Notes: a model not told the origin generated them from the sequence alone. Shown: positions 26,101-33,968, counted from the stretch's first letter. The stretch is 42,540 nucleotides of DNA from an uncultured Muribaculaceae bacterium (GCA_910578395.1 CAJTPZ010000014.1:1-42540), one strand, 5' to 3'. Numbers and translations are program-made.

Positions 26101-26566
26101 CAAGTCCTACCGCAACTTTGATTTCAGCCTCAATTTCACGGTCTTTGTTAATAATATAGCCGTTATCCACATTTTTCAACTGCCAATATTTCGACTGCAA
26201 GTTTCCTGTGACCTTTTTCCTTGCCCTTGCAACAGACCATACAGCTTCATAATGTACACCATTGCTACCGATAAATGTCAGCGTCACAAACGCCTCTCCG
26301 GTATTACGACGCATAAGCTGACGCGGATCGTCGATTCTCACCGACTTCTCGCCATCTTTTGTGTCGCCCTGCATTTTCGTACTGTCAAGACGAGGGGTAT
26401 CGGCATAAAGTGCAAGGCATATAGCATCAAGAATAGTAGACTTACCGGCACCAGTCTTTCCTGTTATAAGAAAAACCTCACTATCTGCCAGAGGTTGCGA
26501 TTCGAAATCAATGACAGCATCCTCAATCGACGCTATATTATGTATGGTGAGTTTCTGGAGTTTCAT
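23168..26566 (-). CDS. sbcC: SbcC, exonuclease ATPase subunit
   Basis: 1132 residues. The ATPase head is split: Walker A G-K-T-G-A-G-K-S at about 36-43, and C-terminal signature V-S-G-G-E-S (Ser1038-Ser1042) with Walker B L-F-I-D-E-G-F-G-T-L. Between lie long coiled coils with a zinc hook Cys548-Pro-Val-Cys551. SbcCD is the bacterial Rad50-Mre11 complex, opening and cutting DNA hairpins, palindromes and protein-blocked ends. The partner sbcD is 18 bases upstream in the same direction. All key motifs are intact. Confidence 0.95.
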   Translation of the reverse strand: MKLQKLTIHNIASIEDAVIDFESQPLADSEVFLITGKTGAGKSTILDAICLALYADTPRLDSTKMQGDTKDGEKSVRIDDPRQLMRRNTGEAFVTLTFIGSNGVHYEAVWSVARARKKVTGNLQSKYWQLKNVDNGYIINKDREIEAEIKVAVGLDFSQFCRTTMLAQGEFTRFLNSRDDEKAEILEKITGVDVYSKIGAKVFEITSGKKQIFDEAMLLIQGTRTLSDEDINNCRNELHTLDLQYNELKAAADKENGKLQWIRTDIELSGVLRDAAEAYRQTLNVVESDDFKQKEGIIKDWFSTIDARRWAIGIKDAESVKKQQKEMLDSLAGEFAVMLGGGIYARSEVKKIDNEIKKIDAFLETEKDKAAVYENAQTIVGNLKIIAEGRIFVDKKKERHTLENRLLTCRLIPDYEKAEAAVKKVKAFCDKQEAEIEIQSEAVARLRISELRAQRDGFNDILNRISAASERLEIYASEKKRMDNMFRNLADRFSKIENLKKTLTGIDRHIHDAALKLAIRREDLEKQRDSIDKFAKTLRLKLQVGDICPVCRQKITSDIPCEDDLQILVNGLRELYDSAEKEHNELVDNKRRLDAEIAIEEESYDRDRKALEADQSVIVAENKALEACKICGIDLLDDTTSRRFAALLADVTEKRSALDIKIKSGETLEFNVRELHRSLIEKREELDRIKALAREAENAVNECKNRMRMSETMVDSKQAEIANAIDSTGRMVSGINWNIDWQEAPCEFASALTSASKVYADNILLRHELEVKHKEAIAVCGNVEEVMDSIVVLMPVWRHVEPQKIEKIERLFIRTRDLNTAVNMALTHIGAADDIIVTNRNKIDDFLLKSGITFARLEELGGISSDNIEAMRESLDRVRKNVVAKKALFESCRKQYDGHRQKKPEFSGHDETGLLEARITEFEKRLSAIVERKGAVIQELKTDAENRERLSALIKDADKKKSDYQRWSRLNQLIGDSTGNKFRKIAQSYVLTSLIHSANSYLKTLTDRYTLKVVPGTFVISLEDAYQGFVCRAASTVSGGESFLISLSLALALSDIGSQLSVDTLFIDEGFGTLSGEPLQNAVNTLRSLHSKTGRHVGIISHVEELRERIPVQIQVNQEGNNSSSEIRVVSL

Positions 26567-26584
26567 TATCTGACGACTGTTTTA

Positions 26585-27751
26585 TTAAACAATTCGAGAA
26601 TCATTGTCGACCAGCAACAATGCCTCTATGAAAAGCCTCAGCATCTCATTGTCGAACTCAACACCCATATCTTCAGCATATCTGCGTGCGATATCAACCG
26701 GCATTTCCGACTGAAACTCCTGTACAGATAAAACCTTCTCACTGCTACGCATCTCCGATTTACGCACTGCGTTTATATAACAGAACCGGCATTTCTTATT
26801 TTTCGTCAGCAAAACAGCCTCGGCATTAGCATCAACCGGGAGGAAGTCCTCGACTTCGACATTCAATCGTATATAAGCAGGTATTTCATCTGGGAATCCA
26901 CCCAACAATCTTTTTGCCTCATCCCATGTTGCAGAGCCACTTACCGGCAGGGTCACCAATGGATAAGGATTGTCAATCCCGATCTTCTTAATTTCAGGTA
27001 CACTCCCATGTTCATCAATACTGACCAGACTGACTGTATGAGCAAAACACTCATCAAAAGTGACCGGTAGCGGAGTGCCGCAATATCTCACATTGCCCTT
27101 ATCGCAACGCACCGACTGTCCACGGTGTATATGACCAAGCGCCATATAGTCATAACCTTCACCCATTTCACCAAGGTCAATGGAATCAATACCACCCACA
27201 GTGAATTCCGACGCATGATCGTGACCTGTAAAATCGCATCCTCCTACAGTTGTATGTGCCATCATGACCACCGGCAGCCCTCTTAGATTACGCGCGGCGA
27301 CTGCATCAAGCAACCGCTGAAAAAATTTTTCCGGCATATTTCGTACACTGATATAAGGCACAGCTATAACATATCCCTTTTCAGGTATTTCAATGATATG
27401 ACGTTCAAGATCGTCTTTCGTCAGATAGCCGATTGTATGCACATTCAAAGCCTGCCATGGTGTACGGAAAATCTCGTGTCTGGCTGCACTGTCATGGTTT
27501 CCGGCTGTAACAACAATCGTCATTAAAGGATTGGCAGCATGGATCCTGACAAGAGCCTCAGCCATCATTGTCTGCACCGAAGCTGAAGGTTGCGACGTGT
27601 GATACACATCGCCACAAAGCAGAAACACATCAGGTCTCTCCCTTTCGACAATATGCACCATCTGGCTCAACATCGCCAATTGTTCTTCGGTCCTATCGTA
27701 ATTATAAAGTGTATGACCGAGATGCCAGTCGCTTGTATGAAGAATCTTCAT
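26585..27751 (-). CDS. sbcD: SbcD, exonuclease nuclease subunit
   Basis: 388 residues. Calcineurin-like phosphoesterase motifs are complete: T-S-D-W-H-L-G-H near the start, C-G-D-V-Y-H-T, A-G-N-H-D-S, M-A-H-T-T-V-G-G and G-H-I-H-R-G-Q. This is the Mre11-type manganese-dependent nuclease that works with SbcC. The ATG at 27751 gives the canonical M-K-I-L-H-T-S-D-W-H start. sbcC follows by 18 bases, so the pair forms an operon. Confidence 0.95.
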   Translation of the reverse strand: MKILHTSDWHLGHTLYNYDRTEEQLAMLSQMVHIVERERPDVFLLCGDVYHTSQPSASVQTMMAEALVRIHAANPLMTIVVTAGNHDSAARHEIFRTPWQALNVHTIGYLTKDDLERHIIEIPEKGYVIAVPYISVRNMPEKFFQRLLDAVAARNLRGLPVVMMAHTTVGGCDFTGHDHASEFTVGGIDSIDLGEMGEGYDYMALGHIHRGQSVRCDKGNVRYCGTPLPVTFDECFAHTVSLVSIDEHGSVPEIKKIGIDNPYPLVTLPVSGSATWDEAKRLLGGFPDEIPAYIRLNVEVEDFLPVDANAEAVLLTKNKKCRFCYINAVRKSEMRSSEKVLSVQEFQSEMPVDIARRYAEDMGVEFDNEMLRLFIEALLLVDNDSRIV

Positions 27752-27864
27752 AGTAACAGGTTTTCGTTTTCCATACTAAAGTTATCAATCATTTATGATT
27801 CTACCATAAATAACATCCTATACTCCTCCATAAAAACTTCAAAGACATAACCTACAAAAATAAT

Positions 27865-28335
27865 TCACTTATATTCACATCCCTTATATTCCATACTATA
27901 CATATCAAAACCTTCCGCCCAATAATTCTTTTTAATCTCATTCAAAACAAATCCCTGTTTCTCATAAAACTTATAGGCAACTTGTGAAGTCCTGACTATT
28001 ATTTTTCCAACACTCGAAATAGCCTTCAGAACCTCAATCCGATATCTCAGCAACATTGTTCCTAAAGATTTACATTTAAAGTCGGGATGTATGATGTCCC
28101 AGCTTATTTTACTTATGGTTTTGTTTTCTGCAAAATTTATACCACCGCATCCAACGACTATTCCATCAACGAGCAAGACATAATACATCTCTATTTCATT
28201 ATCCAGATAGTCATTTAAATCATCAGCCTCTTCCTCTGCAAAAAAATCAGGCGTATTCAATTTTATCAAATTTAAAACAGCATCCTTATCTGTAGGCTGA
28301 TATTTTCTAATCACAATTGAATCATTCTGTTTCAT
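27865..28335 (-). CDS. GNAT-family N-acetyltransferase
   Basis: About 156 residues from the chosen ATG. It has the GNAT layout: I-V-I-R-K-Y-Q-P-T-D-K-D-A-V first strand and helix, the V-V-G-C-G-G-I strand, the acetyl-CoA pyrophosphate loop region (I-H-P-D-F-K-C-K-S-L-G-T-M-L-L), and the C-terminal A-Y-K-F-Y-E-K-Q-G-F. The acceptor is unknown. Two ATGs further upstream (28362, 28356) are open, but a TATCTTTG -7 box at 28367-28360 would place transcription start downstream of or at them, favouring 28335. Confidence 0.8.
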   Translation of the reverse strand: MKQNDSIVIRKYQPTDKDAVLNLIKLNTPDFFAEEEADDLNDYLDNEIEMYYVLLVDGIVVGCGGINFAENKTISKISWDIIHPDFKCKSLGTMLLRYRIEVLKAISSVGKIIVRTSQVAYKFYEKQGFVLNEIKKNYWAEGFDMYSMEYKGCEYK

Positions 28336-28359
28336 AAAAGTATTCTCTAAAATCATAAA

Positions 28360-28367
28360 CAAAGATA
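28360..28367 (-). promoter_or_regulatory. -7 promoter box before acetyltransferase gene
   Basis: TATCTTTG on the minus strand, 24 bases before the ATG at 28335. No matching -33 element at normal spacing was found. Confidence 0.4.
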
Positions 28368-28529
28368 GCCAGAATATTCAATGAGAAGAATAGCGATCAT
28401 CATGCGAAGCATGGTGCGCAGTGGCAAAGACAATTTTTCGAGTCAAATACAACTAAATCCATTCCTCCTCCCATTGATAAAACAATGGAATAGTCTGATG
28501 TCAGGAAGCTCGATACCAAGATCAACTAA

Positions 28530-29417
28530 TTAGAGGACGTCTGTTTTTCCATTGTTGATTATGTGATTTTGTAACCGGTCAATTATTTTCTTATCTGTAT
28601 AAGTAGAGAATTTTCGTGCAAACAGAGATCTGGAATCAACCAGTTCTTCAAAATCACAATCATGCCATGTATAAGGTTTTCCACGTGTCCAATCAATTTT
28701 GCGTGTCTTTCCTGCAAAATTAAGTGTAATGTCATAAACCGTGTCTTTATATGGCGATGCCATAATCAAGGTCTGTTTATATATTTCATCAGCACAAGGC
28801 ACCCAACGAAATTTTCTTAAAATCCACTTTTCACTGTCCACAAGAAATTGGGCGAATCCGGAAGTAATAGAAACCCATTCACAGCCTCTGTAAAGTTTGA
28901 TATCCCACCTACGCTTAAAACCTATAATTTTTTGTAATGACACAATTGTGCTACGGTATATCGTAAATATACCTCTGATGTATCGAACCGGACACTTGCA
29001 TTTTCCTGTAAAAAAATAATAGTAATCCGTTTTCTCAGATAAATACTTTTTATTGAGTTCCCCTTGACCAAATCCGACCAAATTGGTACCCTTTGCCAGT
29101 GAATCAAAAAATTTGTGAATGCAATCCTGAGTCTTCAACGGCAAATCCTGGCCCGAAAGCAAATGCAGATATTCATATGGTCCATGCTGGAGTGCTGTTT
29201 TGAAGACCAACAATTCCGCCTGTACCAACGACATATCACCCCATTGTATATCAATTGATTGCTCCCCATACAAAATGGCAATTAATCGACCTTTATCTGT
29301 TTTTATTCCTAAAAAATCTCTATAGTTGGCTTTTTTGTCAAGTATAATAAAAATATCATTACGATCATCATCAATCATATTGAAAAGCGCTTGAAAACGA
29401 AGTCCTCGCCTCCGCAA
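28530..29417 (-). CDS. Core-2/I-branching type glycosyltransferase, N-terminus lost
   Basis: 295 codons from a TTG. Central motifs match the beta-1,6-N-acetylglucosaminyltransferase (Branch, PF02485) family: I-D-D-D-R-N-D-I-F-I-I-L-D-K-K, S-L-V-Q-A-E-L-L-V-F, Y-E-Y-L-H-L-L-S-G-Q-D-L-P-L-K and the W-V-S-I-T-S-G-F-A-Q-F-L region. Full-length relatives start with about 15-20 residues containing H-A-Y-L-I-x-A-H before the first motif; here that strand is absent in all frames and replaced by R-R-R-G-L-R-F-Q. The gene therefore looks 5'-truncated and may be inactive. The 166 bases between it and the acetyltransferase hold no convincing gene. Confidence 0.7.
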   Translation of the reverse strand: MRRRGLRFQALFNMIDDDRNDIFIILDKKANYRDFLGIKTDKGRLIAILYGEQSIDIQWGDMSLVQAELLVFKTALQHGPYEYLHLLSGQDLPLKTQDCIHKFFDSLAKGTNLVGFGQGELNKKYLSEKTDYYYFFTGKCKCPVRYIRGIFTIYRSTIVSLQKIIGFKRRWDIKLYRGCEWVSITSGFAQFLVDSEKWILRKFRWVPCADEIYKQTLIMASPYKDTVYDITLNFAGKTRKIDWTRGKPYTWHDCDFEELVDSRSLFARKFSTYTDKKIIDRLQNHIINNGKTDVL

Positions 29418-29518
29418 TCCTCGACAGGCTTCTTTATCATTTCCAGGTGATAAAACTTTCGAGACAGAGCTACAGGATGGGAAATCGAAAATCTATCTTC
29501 GACAATGATGATATGCAG

Positions 29519-29548
29519 TCTTTCGGAGGGGATATCCCCTCCGAAAGA
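29519..29548. terminator. Perfect 30-bp palindrome, probable terminator
   Basis: Two 15-base arms with no spacer (TCTTTCGGAGGGGAT and its complement). It stands between the truncated glycosyltransferase and the relaxase remnant and could be a terminator left from a lost gene. A palindrome of identical length and design follows the FKBP genes at 36055-36084. No long T-run follows on either strand. Confidence 0.5.
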
Positions 29549-29618
29549 CACCAATTTAAAATCTCTAAACCTGAATTATAAACTAAAGTCTCTACGCTTA
29601 ATTATGTCGATTTAAAAT

Positions 29619-30363
29619 TTGCTTATTACAGGCGTACGTGGATCAGAAGCACAGCATACGACAACAGCCCAATACTACCGTGATTTGATACGGCAGACGG
29701 GTGAACTCGAAGACAATGTACAACAGTTACAATCAGAGCAGCAACAGGCAGAGCAACAGGCAGAGCAACAGCTTGACGAGGTAATGCAGGAAGTCAAGTC
29801 GGAAAAACTGGAAGCAGCCAAGACGGAAGCGAAAGCAGCATTCGTGGCAAAGGTCAGTTCTCTTTTCGGGAGTGGAAAAATGAAAGCATTGGAACGCAGG
29901 AACGAGGATTTACAAGACCGCATACTTGAACTTGAAGAGGAAGCCCGACAAAGGGAACATCAACAAGCCAAGCAAATACAAGAGATAAAGAACGCTTACG
30001 AACAGCAGAACGGCAAGCTGTCCGAGTTCGTAGATTTTGTCAAACGCTACTTCCCCTATGTGGAAAAGCTGATGCCTACCATTAAATTCTTGCGTGATAC
30101 TTTGAACTTTGGCGATGCCGTTATTAGAAAACTATGCACATTCCAAGGATGTTTCCATTAAAGGCGAACTGTATTCACGAGAGTTTAACCAACACTTCAA
30201 GGCAGACAAAACGATATGTTCACTTAAAGAGGACAAGGAGGGCAATTTTAACCTCAACATAGATGGTGTTTTACACGTCAGTTGGTTCAGACAAAAGAAA
30301 GACGAGTTTATGGAAACATTGGGATTGCCAACAAGAAAGCAGAATAAAGGTATTCAATTGTAA
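29619..30363 (+). pseudogene. C-terminal remnant of a mobilisation relaxase (Mob/Pre type)
   Basis: The visible part is a glutamine/glutamate-rich coiled coil (G-S-E-A-Q-H-T-T-T-A-Q-Y-Y-R-D-L then E-Q-Q-A-E-Q-Q) followed by R-Y-F-P-Y-V-E-K-L, like the tail of Bacteroides plasmid and mobilizable-element Mob proteins. The catalytic N-terminus is missing. Near 30137-30145 the frame breaks: L-C-T-F-Q-G-C-F-H-stop in one frame, but K-D-V-S-I-K-G-E-L-Y-S-R-E-F continues in another up to 30363. One surplus C in TTCCAAGG would explain it. The family assignment comes from remembered similarity. A hairpin terminator follows at 30369. Confidence 0.6.
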
Positions 30364-30368
30364 GACAG

Positions 30369-30409
30369 AAAAAATCCGTGATAAAGGAATGCCATATCAC
30401 GGATTTTTT
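30369..30409 (+). terminator. Rho-independent terminator after relaxase remnant
   Basis: AAAAAATCCGTGAT and ATCACGGATTTTTT form a 14-bp perfect stem ending in a T run. It is the best intrinsic terminator in the window and marks the end of the former mob gene. Confidence 0.8.
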
Positions 30410-30481
30410 GTACTTTTGTATTCGGATTGGGGAAACCCTTTCCAAGACATACGAGAAAAGAAGAAGCGTTATGCTTATCTT

Positions 30482-30600
30482 GTACTTGAAAACGTAGGAA
30501 ATTTTCAAATCGAATACAAGGATAGCATAGTGGTTCTCACGCTATGGCGTGGGCTGCTATTGTTACATCCGTATCCAAGGTTTCCTACGACCTTCAAGTA
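30482..30600. repeat. 119-bp nested inverted-repeat element
   Basis: Outer arms TACTTGAA / TTCAAGTA, then CGTAGGAAA / TTTCCTACG after a small asymmetric bulge, then ATAGCA / TGCTAT and a terminal CACGC-TATG-GCGTG hairpin. The whole element would fold into one long imperfect cruciform or RNA. It occupies most of the 302-base gap 30364-30665, which holds no gene. It could be a structured RNA, a transfer or recombination site or a miniature transposon relic; I cannot decide. Confidence 0.6.
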
Positions 30601-30665
30601 AGAGTGTGGCATACAGTTCACGTTTTTTGTATATAGGTCAAATTTAAGAACTGCATGAACATGCA

Positions 30666-31997
30666 ATGTTAAAACTGAATAATTTAAATATGAAAAGGAA
30701 GTTAGTCATACCTATTACTTTTATAGTGTATTTAATAGCAATGATTGTAATGTTCTTTGGAGTACAAGAGTATATCAAGAATAAAGATAATAGATTGCGT
30801 GTTGAAATTCACGATAAGATTGATGATATTTTTGCTCATCAAAAGCAATTTGTTGATATATCTTATAGTGGATATAATGTCGGATATGAGAAAATTGGCA
30901 TACCTGAAAAGCCCCAGCAAGTAGGGTCACAAGATGAAAAAACAAAAGAACTTCTATGGGGTTTATATAAACAACGCCAAAACGATTGGAAAGAGAATTA
31001 TGGCGATTTATACAAAATGTATAGAGTCTTTTATAAAAGAAGCGATTGGGCGGGCCCATTCGATTATGAAGATGGTTGGAATCTTGTTATTATCAAGCAC
31101 GACTATGAAGGTGTATATGTAAATTGGTTCTTCCCATATGCTGTCGGCTATAAGAAACAAGATTATCAATGGGAATATTCATATTTACCAAGCGTAGAAA
31201 GTGCTGTTAATGAGACTTTCGAATTTTTCACATCAAATCCTAAATCTCAATTCTATGAAGATTTTGAGAAAGGTTCTTACGCAAGGGTTTGGGCACAAAT
31301 AAATGATGCGGAAAATGAGTATTATTATATGGATAAAGATGAGAATATAAGATTTTGGCATTCTGGAGTAAATGGACTTTTCGAAAGTAGTCATATAAAT
31401 CTTGATGATAATTCTTCTCCATTCCAATATGGCTATATGCATAATGGATATTATAGAGTCTTTACTGCACTGACTCAACCACAAACATATACCATTAAAA
31501 AGTACGCTTGGAATCCAGATGAACAAGACAAGAAAGATTTATGGAAATATTGGAGTATTGGACTCACTCTTCTTCTATTATTAATCATTATACCGAGTGG
31601 TATTATAAATAGAAAGCATAATAAAGAGAAAGAAGAGAGTCTATATGACAAATTGAAAAGACTCTGTAATCCTGTTAATTTTATCAGTGGTGATAATTAC
31701 GACAAAGATAAAGTTGACAAAGCCAATGCCATTTTTAAGAGATTAACGGAAATTACGCCTGAAGATAAAGATGCATTAGATGAGATTAGGCATCTTGCCG
31801 TATTAGGACTTGATATAAATTTGATTAATAACGATGTTGTTGAAGAGTTAAAAAGGAGGGTAAATCCAAAGAACTTTATTAGTCCTTATAATGCTGAAAA
31901 ACTTGCGTTAGCAAATGAACTTTATGCTATAATTACCAAGAAAGGATTAACATATAGTGAATTAGAATATGTTCGAGAAAAATCAAAAATGCTATAA
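30666..31997 (+). CDS. Unrecognised membrane protein with duplicated C-terminal motif
   Basis: 443 residues (or 435 from ATG 30690). An N-terminal membrane helix (about 12-33), a Trp/Tyr-rich external domain of ~260 residues, a second membrane helix (about 297-316) and a cytoplasmic C-terminus. The C-terminal part contains two related units about 65 residues apart, each with L-K-R-x2-N-P-x-N-F-I-S (near residues 330 and 395) followed by A-N-x-hydrophobic helices. The codons are AT-rich compared with the core genes around it. A TGCATG-AA-CATGCA palindrome abuts the first ATG. No family is recognised. The location inside a degraded mobile region suggests acquired DNA. Confidence 0.7.
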   Translation: MLKLNNLNMKRKLVIPITFIVYLIAMIVMFFGVQEYIKNKDNRLRVEIHDKIDDIFAHQKQFVDISYSGYNVGYEKIGIPEKPQQVGSQDEKTKELLWGLYKQRQNDWKENYGDLYKMYRVFYKRSDWAGPFDYEDGWNLVIIKHDYEGVYVNWFFPYAVGYKKQDYQWEYSYLPSVESAVNETFEFFTSNPKSQFYEDFEKGSYARVWAQINDAENEYYYMDKDENIRFWHSGVNGLFESSHINLDDNSSPFQYGYMHNGYYRVFTALTQPQTYTIKKYAWNPDEQDKKDLWKYWSIGLTLLLLLIIIPSGIINRKHNKEKEESLYDKLKRLCNPVNFISGDNYDKDKVDKANAIFKRLTEITPEDKDALDEIRHLAVLGLDINLINNDVVEELKRRVNPKNFISPYNAEKLALANELYAIITKKGLTYSELEYVREKSKML

Positions 31998-32020
31998 TTT
32001 ATGTCATTAAAAAGTACTGT

Positions 32021-32553
32021 ATGAAAAGAGTTAAAACAATGCTAGCACTTAGTTATAGACCTGTGAAAAAGTTATTCCCTTTATTATTAACTTTGATGTT
32101 CTTCTGTTGTAATATTAGCACTTACGCACAAAATGAGCCAAATTGCAATATTGGAAAGTCGCTTACCCAAATGAAGAAAGATTTCCCAGAATTGAGATTC
32201 ACCAAAACAGATACCAAAGGAGACCAATATATGGATGGTTATCCACAGGATGGCATAGGAGTGTTTTCTATATGAAAGATGATATTGTTATTGAAGAATG
32301 TATGATTGTTCAGTCAAATGATGGATTCCCTCGTATGTGGTATGATAAAATGGTGGATAGTTTTGTCTCAAACTACCCTCCTGGATTTGGTACAAGCGGA
32401 TACAATGAAAAACATTGGTGTTATTCAACATTTTCTGTACATCTTATTTATGTTTCAGAAAACAACATAAATACTGCTATGATAGTATATGAAGCAGGAG
32501 GCTGGAAAACAGGAGTGACTGGTACGAATTTTTTCGAGAAATATAAGCAATAG
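32021..32553 (+). pseudogene. Frameshifted secreted protein of unknown family
   Basis: The first frame gives a signal peptide (F-P-L-L-L-T-L-M-F-F-C-C-N-I-S-T-Y-A-Q) and then N-C-N-I-G-K-S-L-T-Q-M-K-K-D-F-P. It stops at 32275 just after G-V-F-S-I. The second frame continues sensibly with Y-M-K-D-D-I-V-I-E-E-C-M-I-V-Q-S to 32553. A single missing T in GTGTTTTCTA (32261-32270) would join them (V-F-F-Y-M-K-D-D), giving about 177 residues of exported protein. It could be a real mutation, a sequencing error or, less likely, programmed -1 slippage. Downstream, 32554-32644 shows no gene. Confidence 0.65.
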
Positions 32554-32644
32554 CTCTGATTTCATAAGAACTTTATTAAAGCAATTATTGAATACAAGTT
32601 TTTTATAGACATACAGGTAACGAAACGATTAAGCACTCTAAACA

Positions 32645-33671
32645 ACGAAAGATAATAAATTTTATGTCTTTTATTCTTGGCAATCTTATATTGGTGGATT
32701 TTCTAACCGTGAATATATAAGAGATAAAATTAGTGCTGCATTTGATGAAATGAAAATTGACATAGTACTTCTTGAAGACTCAAGAGGTAGTACAGGTGCG
32801 CCCAATATACCAAATGCGATTTTAACAAAAATAATTAAATCAGATATTTTTATTTGTGATGTTACTCCAGCACATACACTTAATATAAAAGGCAATAAGA
32901 AGCGTGCTCTTCCTAATCCAAATGTTATGTTTGAATTGGGATTTGCTGTTCGTTCCTTAGGTTGGGAAAGAATTATATGTGTATGTAATGGAGAATATGG
33001 TGATATTGAAACCCTACCGGGTTGACATATCCACACATAGAATAATTACATACTGCAAAAAAGAGGGTGAAAAGAAATCAACCAAATCATTATCTCTTAC
33101 ACAGTTTTTGAAGGACATTGTATCTAATTACGATAATATTATTGCTAAAAGAAACGAATATGATTACAAGAAACATGATACTGAGATTTTTTATAAAATG
33201 ATGTCTTTTGCTTCTGAAGAAGATTTTATCAATGGTATCACAGATTTCCGTTCTTCTGGAAGATTCTTTCGATGGTATGAAAAGTGCTGGGATTATATAC
33301 AATACTTTCAAGACTATCCTCAAAATAGATTTGTAAATACCAATCTTAATGATAGTTATATGAAATTGACAATAGCTTTAGATGAATTAAAATCATTAAC
33401 GTGTCAAATTTGTAGTGCCTATAATACACAGTATTGGAACTATGAGGAACCTGAAAGAGCATACACTCAAGAGCAGTTAAAGGAAATATGGATGTCTCAG
33501 GAGTATCGCAAAAGGAAAATACCATATCTCGATAATGATACACCTGAAAACATACGTAAATACTATGATGCAAATAATAAAGATGAAAGAGATATTGTTG
33601 AATATTCCAATAATGTCTTAAAAGCTTATAGTGCATTCATAGATAGCGTAAAACGAGAATTAGTAATTTAA
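32645..33671 (+). pseudogene. Broken TIR-like nucleotide-binding protein (defence type)
   Basis: In frame from 32645 the DNA encodes K-D-N-K-F-Y-V-F-Y-S-W-Q-S, later E-D-S-R-G-S-T-G-A-P-N-I, D-I-F-I-C-D-V-T-P and P-N-P-N-V-M-F-E-L-G-F-A-V, a TIR-like nucleotide-binding fold often found in bacterial defence loci. Two lesions are visible. No start codon exists before the first strand: the expected ATG position reads ACG (32645) after a stop at 32639. At about 33018 an extra G in CCGGGTTGAC stops the frame after I-E-T-L-P-G, whereas the continuation V-D-I-S-T-H-R-I-I-T-Y and a ~210-residue C-terminal region of unknown nature follow in another frame to 33671. The family call is from remembered motifs. 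Confidence 0.6.
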
Positions 33672-33712
33672 GGTAATATATTGGATATTGCTTTTATATC
33701 GAATATTATACG

Positions 33713-33720
33713 TATCTTTG
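33713..33720 (+). promoter_or_regulatory. Orphan -7 promoter box with hairpins downstream
   Basis: TATCTTTG, with a TTG at 33688-33690 (22-base spacer). Within the following 100 bases are two short hairpins (CCTTG/CAAGG at 33737-33755; TTGGG/CCCAA at 33800-33816) and only a 12-codon frame at 33769. Apart from this and the terminator at 33912, the 296-base gap 33672-33968 shows no gene. It could express a small RNA or be leftover from a deleted gene. Confidence 0.35.
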
Positions 33721-33911
33721 CACAGATAAGAGAGTTCCTTGTAAGCATTTCAAGGCAGAACGCAGCAGATGGCACAGTCTCCAAATCATTACCTCAAAAT
33801 TGGGTAACATCCCCAAAGTATTCTATATGAGGCGATAATAATTTTATTCCAGACTTACAAAAAAAGCTAAAAATCCATAGAAAACAAGTGCTCGCAGAGA
33901 AAAGTGCAAAT

Positions 33912-33948
33912 AAAATGGGGTATAACTCATTGAGCTACACCCCATTTT
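33912..33948 (-). terminator. dnaK terminator
   Basis: AAAATGGGGT and ACCCCATTTT arms extended by mostly paired inner bases (TATAACTCA / TGAGCTAC). It lies 20 bases after the dnaK stop and, with runs of A and T at both ends, can act in both directions. Confidence 0.7.
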
Positions 33949-33968
33949 ATTATAGTCGATTTGCGGAC

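Noticed and set aside
26252..26731. 159-codon plus-strand frame spanning the sbcC/sbcD junction
   Set aside because: Antisense to two conserved genes with intact motifs; no promoter found.
10952..28335. Idea that SbcCD, OxyR and the CoA-transferase belong to the CRISPR system
   Set aside because: Different strands, own promoters or terminators, and housekeeping families; nearness alone is not evidence.
28381..28533. Fifty-codon plus-strand frame between the acetyltransferase and glycosyltransferase genes
   Set aside because: Too short, no promoter or recognisable features, and it overlaps the glycosyltransferase 3' end.
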